From contig CAZMTA010000002.1 in assembly GCA_964569085.1 (NCBI GenBank), positions 1 through 64,000 on the forward strand: a stretch of 64,000 nt of DNA, given 5' to 3'. Positions 60,878 to 64,000 of the stretch are shown here, in pieces; the first letter of the stretch is position 1, and each line of letters begins with the position of its first letter. A model generated the notes under the pieces. The model was not told the DNA's origin. It made no database searches and saw only the letters and a program-made list of their open reading frames with translations. The DNA is from JAJCZZ01 sp964569085. GTDB taxonomy: Bacteria > Gemmatimonadota > Gemmatimonadetes > Longimicrobiales > Gaopeijiaceae. The position numbers and the translations under genes are program-made.

Positions 60878-62875
60878 TCAGTCGGGAAGGGCCAGCGCCA
60901 CGAGCTGGGCGGGCTGGTCCGGGGCGTCGGCGATGGAGAGCACGATGTACTGCTTGCCGTCGTGCATGTAGCTCATGGGGGCCGTGGTCGTGGGGGCCGG
61001 CAGCTGGATGGTGGCGATCTCCTCGCCGGTGGCCTTGTCCACCACGTGGAGGAGGGGGTCCTGTCCGCGTCCCTCCCCGTAGAAGAGGAGCGATCGGGTG
61101 ACCAGAATGTTGGCGTGGGCGTTCTTCCCGGTGTTGGGGATGTCCACGCCCTGGAGCGCCGGGTGGTTCCGGATGGACTCCGGCGTCTGCCCGTTGGGGA
61201 TCTGCCAGAGGTGCTCGCCGGAGTTCAGGTCGATGGCGGTGATGGAGCCGTAGGGCGGCTTGAGGATCGGCAGCCCCTGGGGCCCGCGGATGCCGCCCGG
61301 GCCCCGGGACACGTAGCGCATGTTGGAGTCGTCCCCACCGATGGTCTCCCCCCGGTCCTCGCCGGGGATGAGGGAGATGACGGAGTGCCCGCGCTGGCTG
61401 GCCACGTAGAGGACGCCCGTCTCGGGGTCCACCGCCGCGCCGCCGGGGATGTTGGCGCCGCCGTTGGCGCCGGGCACGACGAAGGCGCCCTTGGAGCCGT
61501 CCTCGTCCTCCCAGAGGGAGGGCGGGGTGAAGACCGGCCCCATGCGGTACTGGCTGGCGATCTCCACCGCCTGGGCCCGCAGCTCCGGGGTGAAGTCGAT
61601 GAGGTGGTCCTCGCTCATCCCCTGCATCTCGAAGGGCGCCGGCTTGGTCGGGTGGGGCTGGGTCGGCGAGGTCTGCTCGCCGGGCACGTCGCTCTGGGGC
61701 ACCTCCACCTCGGGGATGGGCCAGACGGGCTCGCCGGTGTGCCGGTTCAGCACGTAGGTGAAGCCCTGCTTGGTGGCCTGGGCCAGCGCCGGGATCCGCT
61801 CGCCGTCCACCGTGATGTCCAGCAGGTGGGGGGCGTCGGGGTTGTCCATGTTCCAGATGTCGTGGTGCACGGTCTGGTAGTGCCAGACGCGCTCCCCGGT
61901 CTCGGCGTCCAGCGCCAGGATGGAGGTGCTGAACAGGTTGTCGCCCGGGCGGAAGCCGCCGTAGTAGTCGTTGGTGGCCGGGTCCGTGGGGAGGTAGACC
62001 AGCCCCGCCTCGGAGTCGGCGGACAGGGGCGCCCACGAGCTCACGTTCCCGGTGTACGTCCAGGCGTCGGACTCCCAGGTGTCGTGGCCGAACTCACCCG
62101 GCTCGGGGATGACGTGGAAGATCCACTTCCGCTCGCCGGTCACGGCGTCGAAGCCCCGGATGTGCCCCGGGACGTTCTCCTTCTTCTCCGGGTAGTAGCC
62201 CCGGTCGTGGGAGTTGCCCACCACGATGGTCCCGTTCACCACGATGGGCGGCGAGGACGAGGTGATGTCGCCCGACTCCAGGATCCCCAGCTCGTGGTCC
62301 ACCGGGTAGTTCCCCATCCCCAGGTGGAGGTCCACGACGCCGTTGATCCCGAAGTAGGGGAGGGGCTCGCCCGTCATCGCGTCCAGCGCCACCAGGTAGT
62401 AGCCCGGCGTGATCACGTAGATCGTGGGGCGCCCGTCGGGCTCGGCGTAGGCCACGCCCTTCCCGTAGTTCTGGCGGGTGGAGGTCGCCCAGCGGGCGTT
62501 CTCCCTCATGCGCCACATCCAGAGGGTCTCGCCCGTCTCGGCGTCGATGGAGACCACGGCCCGGCGGGGGCCCGCCACGGTGTAGAGGCGGTCGCCCACC
62601 TTCAGCGGCGTGGCCCGGTAGATGTAGTCGTGGGGGTAGGGCCCGTAGTTGGCCGCGTACCAGCGCCACGCGATGTCCAGGTCCTCGACGTTGGACGCGT
62701 CGATCTGGTCCAGGGGGGCGTAGCGGCTGGAGCCCTCGTCCCCGCCCCAGTAGCGCCATTCCCCGTCCTCGGTGCCGGCGCGCTGGGCCGAGAGGGGGGC
62801 GACGGCGAGGGCGAGGAGGGTCAGGAGCCCCAGGAGGGGCGCCGCCCCGCGGGCGGTCGGCGAGCGTGGGGTCAT
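60878..62875 (-). CDS. PQQ-dependent quinoprotein dehydrogenase
   Basis: 665 residues. Signal (LLGLLTLLALAVAPLSAQ), eight-bladed propeller with W-motif blades (EWRYWGGDEGSSRYAPLDQI; RRAVVSIDAETGETLWMWRM; GHIRGFDAVTGERKWIFHVI; TAIDLNSGEHLWQIPNGQ). Glucose/alcohol-dehydrogenase type, substrate unknown. ATGA overlap with the cytochrome c gene, its likely electron acceptor, which is the same order as in methanol/ethanol-type systems. Confidence 0.93.
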   Translation of the reverse strand: MTPRSPTARGAAPLLGLLTLLALAVAPLSAQRAGTEDGEWRYWGGDEGSSRYAPLDQIDASNVEDLDIAWRWYAANYGPYPHDYIYRATPLKVGDRLYTVAGPRRAVVSIDAETGETLWMWRMRENARWATSTRQNYGKGVAYAEPDGRPTIYVITPGYYLVALDAMTGEPLPYFGINGVVDLHLGMGNYPVDHELGILESGDITSSSPPIVVNGTIVVGNSHDRGYYPEKKENVPGHIRGFDAVTGERKWIFHVIPEPGEFGHDTWESDAWTYTGNVSSWAPLSADSEAGLVYLPTDPATNDYYGGFRPGDNLFSTSILALDAETGERVWHYQTVHHDIWNMDNPDAPHLLDITVDGERIPALAQATKQGFTYVLNRHTGEPVWPIPEVEVPQSDVPGEQTSPTQPHPTKPAPFEMQGMSEDHLIDFTPELRAQAVEIASQYRMGPVFTPPSLWEDEDGSKGAFVVPGANGGANIPGGAAVDPETGVLYVASQRGHSVISLIPGEDRGETIGGDDSNMRYVSRGPGGIRGPQGLPILKPPYGSITAIDLNSGEHLWQIPNGQTPESIRNHPALQGVDIPNTGKNAHANILVTRSLLFYGEGRGQDPLLHVVDKATGEEIATIQLPAPTTTAPMSYMHDGKQYIVLSIADAPDQPAQLVALALPD

Positions 62876-63315
62876 CGGGTGTCACTCCATTGGAAGACGA
62901 TGTTCCGAAGCGTGGAGCTCCGCGAGGAGAGGGACTCCTCGCCGGGGGGCATCCCGTTGAGCTCGAGGATGTAGGCCAGCATGTCCACGTAGTCGCTCCG
63001 GGGCAGGCTGCCCGGGTTCGACTGGGGCATGGTGGTGCTCACGACCTGGTAGAAGTTGTAGATGGGGGCCCCCTCCCAGGCGCGCATGATGTCCCCCTGG
63101 TACCAGTCCAGGGGATGGCACTGGGAGCACACCCGCACGTAGACCTGCTTCCCCTCCTGGGCCTGCTCGGCGGTGTAGATCCCGTCCAGGGTGGTGCGGG
63201 TCTCCTCCTGGGCCGCGGCGGGCGAGGCCCAGACGGCGGCGGCCAGGAGGGCCGCCAGCGCGGAGGCGGGGCCGGAGCGGGCGCGCCCGCCCCGGGCCGG
63301 ACGGCGCGCCCTCAT
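62872..63315 (-). CDS. Cytochrome c (single haem)
   Basis: 147 residues. Signal LAALLAAAVWASPAAAQ, haem motif CSQCH (63-67), axial Met in STTMPQSNPG. Electron acceptor for the adjacent quinoprotein. ATGA overlaps on both sides, with the GGDEF-like and PQQ-dehydrogenase genes. Confidence 0.9.
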   Translation of the reverse strand: MRARRPARGGRARSGPASALAALLAAAVWASPAAAQEETRTTLDGIYTAEQAQEGKQVYVRVCSQCHPLDWYQGDIMRAWEGAPIYNFYQVVSTTMPQSNPGSLPRSDYVDMLAYILELNGMPPGEESLSSRSSTLRNIVFQWSDTR

Positions 63316-63770
63316 ACCATCTCCAGCCCGCCGCCCCGGGCGGCCGCGGTCTGGAGCGCCTTGTCGGCCAGCTCCAGGAGGACGTGGGGCTCCTTCATGT
63401 CGGGATGGTACGAGGCCAGGCCCAGGGCGGCCGTGTGGCTCGTGACCCGCTCCAGCGCCTCCTCCAGCCGGTCCGCCGCGATGCGGCCCCCGGCCAGGTT
63501 CGTTCCCAGGAGGAGGACGGCGAAGCGGCCGTCCCCCAGGTGGGCGACCAGGTCCGACGTCCGGGTGATGCGCTGGATCGTGGCGCCCACCGTGGTCAGG
63601 CGGGCCCGCTCCTCGGGGTCGGTGGCCACCAGGAGCACGGTGAGCGGCACGCCGCGGTCGGCTCCCTCGAACAGGTAGCTGTAGACCAGCTCGAAGTGGA
63701 GGCGGTTGGCCAGCCCGGTCGTCTCGTCGGTGATGGCCGGGTGGCCGAAGACGTGTTCTCTGCCCAGCAT
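63312..63770 (-). CDS. Degenerate GGDEF-domain protein
   Basis: 152 residues. DETTGLANRLHFELVYSY is the GGDEF N-terminus (usually LTGLPNR), and LGDGRFAVLLLG stands where GGDEFAVLL should be, so the catalytic Asp/Glu and Gly-Gly are lost and no diguanylate cyclase activity is expected. No signal or sensor domain in the 152 residues. Start set at MLGREHVF; upstream in-frame residues look non-coding. First gene of the five-gene redox operon. Confidence 0.75.
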   Translation of the reverse strand: MLGREHVFGHPAITDETTGLANRLHFELVYSYLFEGADRGVPLTVLLVATDPEERARLTTVGATIQRITRTSDLVAHLGDGRFAVLLLGTNLAGGRIAADRLEEALERVTSHTAALGLASYHPDMKEPHVLLELADKALQTAAARGGGLEMV

Positions 63771-63939
63771 CTCGTTCCTCGGAGAGGGTCGGGTGTCCGG
63801 GCTGGCCGGACGCGTGGAGGGGGCAATGTCGGGGGAGCGCGCCCGATGCGCCACATCCCCCCGGCCCCCGGGCCCCGCCGCTGCCCCGGGGCCCCCGGCC
63901 GTTGTACCTTCCTCCCGACCCCTTCCGCCCCGAGCGACC

Positions 63940-64000
63940 GTGACCGAGACGGCCCCTCCCAAGCGACGAGCGCTCCGCTCCGTGCTGGTGCGGATCCCCG
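63940..64000 (+). CDS. Start of a plus-strand gene running out of the window
   Basis: A GTG at 63940 opens a frame VTETAPPKRRALRSVLVRIP that stays open to the edge. The basic N-terminus followed by a hydrophobic-looking stretch would suit a membrane protein. Only 20 residues are visible, so identity is unknown and this is tentative. Confidence 0.35.
   Translation, partial: MTETAPPKRRALRSVLVRIP

Noticed and set aside
63770..63962. Longer start for the degenerate GGDEF gene at 63962
   Set aside because: The extra residues are Gly/Ala/Arg low complexity and overlap the region before the divergent gene.

Overview
This is a 64 kb stretch of very GC-rich (about 70 percent or more), gene-dense chromosome from a didermic, probably aerobic, heterotrophic bacterium. 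Many Tat or Sec signals, lipoboxes, outer-membrane barrels, a DUF5916 barrel, NHL and six-bladed propellers, a large secreted M14 peptidase, a nucleotide-transporter-like MFS/HEAT/cNMP fusion and frequent GTG starts in four-base overlaps all fit the Gemmatimonadota. That assignment is inference from gene content. I saw no rRNA, tRNA, CRISPR array, insertion sequence or phage gene; the window looks like resident chromosome.

Layout. 1-8.3 kb: the 3' end of monomeric NADP isocitrate dehydrogenase, then a tightly coupled Rnf electron-transport operon (rnfC-D-G-E-A) continuing into an NqrM-like iron-delivery peptide, the flavin transferase ApbE and two related Cys-rich small proteins; no rnfB is present. 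8.4-19.5 kb: a CsgG/LpoB-like lipoprotein, an MhqO/MhqD quinone-detoxification pair with a palindrome upstream, cyclophilin and secreted hydrolases, a PorV-like barrel, and NudC. 19.6-28.5 kb: DUF5916 barrel, IF-1, a minimal NtrC-type AAA+ protein without a DNA-binding domain, a secreted six-cysteine peptide with a propeller lipoprotein and an ABC exporter, a potassium channel and HU. 28.5-36.5 kb: a degenerate DEAD-box protein operon, aspartate aminotransferase, O-methyltransferase, fructosamine kinase, LMW phosphatase and a normal DEAD-box helicase. 36.5-37.5 kb: a structured, partly duplicated leader ending in a strong terminator just before a cupin gene. 37.6-48.2 kb: NHL protein, HupE-like protein, a kinase-like lipoprotein coupled to an Omp85-type barrel, a methyltransferase, the 1107-residue MFS/HEAT/cNMP fusion, and a lone TipAS domain behind a TipAL-type operator. 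48.2-64 kb: secreted carboxypeptidase, small secreted proteins, a four-gene NHL / secreted protein / NosR-like / ApbE operon, MBL lipoprotein, and a five-gene operon of degenerate GGDEF, cytochrome c, PQQ dehydrogenase and two exported HpcH/HpaI-aldolase-like lipoproteins.

How the genes work together. Two separate flavin-based membrane redox modules each carry their own ApbE, which should attach FMN to RnfD/RnfG and to the NosR-like protein. A third periplasmic redox unit pairs a quinoprotein dehydrogenase with a dedicated cytochrome c. Most interesting and least explained: the kinase-like lipoprotein with its barrel, the tandem exported aldolase-like lipoproteins, the degenerate DEAD-box protein, the Cys-peptide/propeller/ABC cassette, and the duplicated leader RNA before the cupin.
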